This document shows, in pieces, positions 62,377-64,000 of a stretch of DNA of 64,000 bases. The notes under the pieces were generated by a model. The model saw only the letters and a program-made list of their open reading frames with translations, had not been told where the DNA came from and made no database searches. Made by a program: the position numbers and the translations under genes. Each line of letters starts with the position of its first letter. Positions within the stretch are counted from its first letter, which is position 1. The stretch is from Klebsiella pneumoniae (lineage in GTDB: Bacteria; Pseudomonadota; Gammaproteobacteria; Pseudomonadales; UBA5518): contig CAMAXE010000013.1 of the NCBI GenBank assembly GCA_945862145.1, positions 53,234 to 117,233 of the forward strand, written 5' to 3'.

Positions 62377-63209
62377 GCGATGATCCTGCGCACGGCATCC
62401 ATCCGCTGGCGCGCCTGCTGCGCGGCTTTGCGGTGGATTTCCTGACCTGCCACGACGCGGGCGTGGTGCCGCGCATCATGACCCCCGACTATCGGCTGCA
62501 TATCGGGGGCGTGGTGTTTGACGGACGCGACACCGAGTACCTGCCGGCCACGGCCGCGCAGCTCACGCAGTTCCCCGGGCTGTGCGTGACGGTGCATGAC
62601 GTGATCCTGGGCGAGAACGCCTGTGCCATGCGCTTCACCGAACACGGCGCCTCGGTGCGCGACGGCGGCCGGCTCGCGAGCTGGCGCGGCATCACGATGT
62701 TCCGCACCGACGGCGAGCGACTCCAGCGTGGCTGGGCTGAAGAAGACTATCTCGCCCGCAAGCGCCAGCTCGCCACGGGAGATTTCGATGCCGTGGAAGC
62801 ACCACACCCGGCTCCGTGGGACCAGCGCCCCGAAGCGCCCGATGCCGCGGCCGAAGCTGCCGCCACGGACTGGATACGCAACCGCCAGCCCCTCGGAGAC
62901 CATCCGCAGGATGCACGCCCCGATGCACCTGAACCGCCTGCATCCGCATTGATCGGGATACGCGAGACCGTTATCGACGCCCTCTTCAGCGCGGGCGCAC
63001 GCGTGGCTTTCCACGCCACGTACCACGGGTTTTACACCGGCGGATTCGACTCTATCGACAGCGCGCGGATCGGTCACACAGCAACGCTGCGCGTGGCCGG
63101 CATGTTGACGACACAGGACGGACGCATCACGGAGGCGCGTATTTTCAGCGACCGACTGGGGCTTTATCGCGCACTGCGCAAGCCGCTCGCAGGCGGATCG
63201 CCACCATGA
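62373..63209 (+). CDS. NTF2/SnoaL-like protein, apparent tandem domains
   Basis: A 278-residue protein. Residues 12-125 form a SnoaL-like cone (VDFLTCHDAGVVPRIMTPDYRLHIGG, then FRTDGERLQRGWAEEDY). A Pro/Ala-rich linker at about 140-185 leads to a second, more degenerate copy (ETVIDALFSAGARVAFHATYHGFYTGG... TTQDGRITEARIFSDRLGLY). Such folds act as hydrolases, isomerases or cyclases. It is coupled to the CoA ligase and ends the operon. The first Met after the overlap (MSDDPAHG) is used as start. Confidence 0.82.
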   Translation: MSDDPAHGIHPLARLLRGFAVDFLTCHDAGVVPRIMTPDYRLHIGGVVFDGRDTEYLPATAAQLTQFPGLCVTVHDVILGENACAMRFTEHGASVRDGGRLASWRGITMFRTDGERLQRGWAEEDYLARKRQLATGDFDAVEAPHPAPWDQRPEAPDAAAEAAATDWIRNRQPLGDHPQDARPDAPEPPASALIGIRETVIDALFSAGARVAFHATYHGFYTGGFDSIDSARIGHTATLRVAGMLTTQDGRITEARIFSDRLGLYRALRKPLAGGSPP

Positions 63210-63237
63210 TGCTTCACCGCGGGATTTCGGTCCTGCT

Positions 63238-63243
63238 ATGCTC
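63238..63243 (+). promoter_or_regulatory. Candidate -10 box for the TetR gene
   Basis: TATGCT lies 33 bp upstream of the TetR GTG start in the 66-bp gap after the operon. The -35 (TTCACC, 18 bases upstream) is weak. No GTTGAC palindrome is present here, so there is no sign of autoregulation through that motif. Confidence 0.3.
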
Positions 63244-63275
63244 CGGGATCACTTCAATAAAAGGCGCGATCTAGC

Positions 63276-64000
63276 GTGGACAAGGATCCAACAAGCGGTA
63301 TCGGCAAGCGCAGGGCAGCGGCAAAACAGGATGGTGCTGCCGCCTACCAACAGCGTCGCAAGGAAATCGCCATCGCGGCCGCGCGCGTCTTCAACCGGCG
63401 CGGGCTGCAAGGCACCACCATCAGCGCGGTGGCCGAGGAACTCAGCATCGACCGTGCCTCGCTCTACTACTACATCTCCTGCAAGGAAGAACTCTTCGAC
63501 GAGGTGATCCGCGAAGCCTCCGAAGAAAACGTCGCCAATGCAAGGCGCATACAGGCAAGCGAGGACACTCCGCACCAGAAGTTGCGCGCGCTGATCTGCG
63601 GACTGATGGAAACCTACGGCAAGCACTACCCGCTGCTCTACATCTACATCCGCGAGAACCTGAGCCACGTGGGCGCCAAGCGCAGCAAATGGGCGCGGCA
63701 GATGCAGAAAATCAACCGCGACTACGACGACGCGGTGGTCTCGATCATCGAGCAAGGCTACGCGGATGGCAGCTTCAGGAACCTCGGCTCACCGCGGATC
63801 GTGGCCTATGGCATCCTCGGCATGATCAACTGGAGCAACCGCTGGTTTCGCCCCGCCGAGTACACGGAAACCGCCACCGAGATCGGCAAGACCTACGCGG
63901 ACATGATCATCGGCGGACTCGATTCGGGTGTGGCACCGGCGCCGCGCAAGACGGCGAAAACCGCCAAGACCACGCAGCCTCCCAAGACCGCAGCAAGCAC
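63276..64000 (+). CDS. TetR/AcrR family transcriptional regulator (3' end beyond window)
   Basis: At least 241 residues, open at the window end. Start is the GTG at 63276 (an in-frame stop lies just upstream). The HTH is at about residues 28-75: IAIAAARVFNRRGLQGTTISAVAEELSIDRASLYYYISCKEELF. The ligand domain follows and the tail turns into a Lys/Ala/Thr/Pro-rich stretch (APRKTAKTAKTTQPPKTA), reminiscent of low-complexity DNA-contacting tails. Located just after the catabolic operon, it is the natural candidate regulator of the island and of the GTTGAC palindromes. Confidence 0.9.
   Translation, partial: MDKDPTSGIGKRRAAAKQDGAAAYQQRRKEIAIAAARVFNRRGLQGTTISAVAEELSIDRASLYYYISCKEELFDEVIREASEENVANARRIQASEDTPHQKLRALICGLMETYGKHYPLLYIYIRENLSHVGAKRSKWARQMQKINRDYDDAVVSIIEQGYADGSFRNLGSPRIVAYGILGMINWSNRWFRPAEYTETATEIGKTYADMIIGGLDSGVAPAPRKTAKTAKTTQPPKTAAS

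Overview
The window is a GC-rich (about two thirds G+C by eye) chromosomal segment from a gammaproteobacterium. The evidence is E. coli/Pseudomonas-like gene order in the housekeeping half: rnd, recR, ybaB, dnaX and ffs; tilS, accA, dnaE, rnhB, fabZ, skp, bamA, rseP, dxr, cdsA, uppS, frr, pyrH, tsf and rpsB; then divergent map, glnD, dapC, yffB-like, dapD and dapE. I cannot name the species. The second half is rich in lipid and alicyclic catabolism genes, which suggests an aerobic environmental heterotroph.

Layout. 1-4.6 kb: minus-strand RNA and recombination genes, with the dnaX clamp-loader gene and the 4.5S SRP RNA. 4.8-5.4 kb: one unrecognised gene. 5.4-23 kb: a nearly continuous minus-strand run of essential genes for replication, fatty acid and isoprenoid synthesis, outer-membrane assembly and translation. 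The genes lpxD, lpxA and lpxB, which normally sit between skp and rnhB, are absent. 23.4-30.7 kb: plus-strand map-glnD and the lysine/diaminopimelate genes. 30.7-33.2 kb: rsmJ and small envelope proteins.

32.3-43.3 kb: an accessory block. A tight minus-strand operon encodes a class-III aminotransferase, a lipoprotein amidohydrolase, an aspartate/tyrosine-type aminotransferase, an MFS transporter and a B12-binding radical SAM enzyme. It is divergent from a Tat-exported FAD amine-oxidase-like protein (SpdH-like) and followed by a secreted cupin. This looks like an uncharacterised amine or amino-acid pathway.

43.5-64 kb: a catabolic island. It holds an exported alpha/beta hydrolase, SDRs, two acyl-CoA synthetases, two enoyl-CoA hydratases, an FAH-family hydrolase, a thiolase, a periplasmic cytochrome c/beta-propeller protein, a TonB receptor, a HAPMO-type Baeyer-Villiger monooxygenase, a 3-hydroxyacyl-CoA dehydrogenase, an acyl-CoA dehydrogenase, an NTF2-like protein and a TetR regulator cut by the window edge. 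The inferred route is uptake, alcohol to ketone to ester or lactone, hydrolysis, CoA activation and beta-oxidation. Two intergenic regions carry palindromes with identical GTTGAC/GTCAAC arms and may form one regulon.

RNA-level features seen directly are a complete -1 frameshift signal in dnaX (slippery heptamer, downstream stem, immediate -1 stop), the SRP RNA, and a possible pseudoknot leader in front of rpsB.
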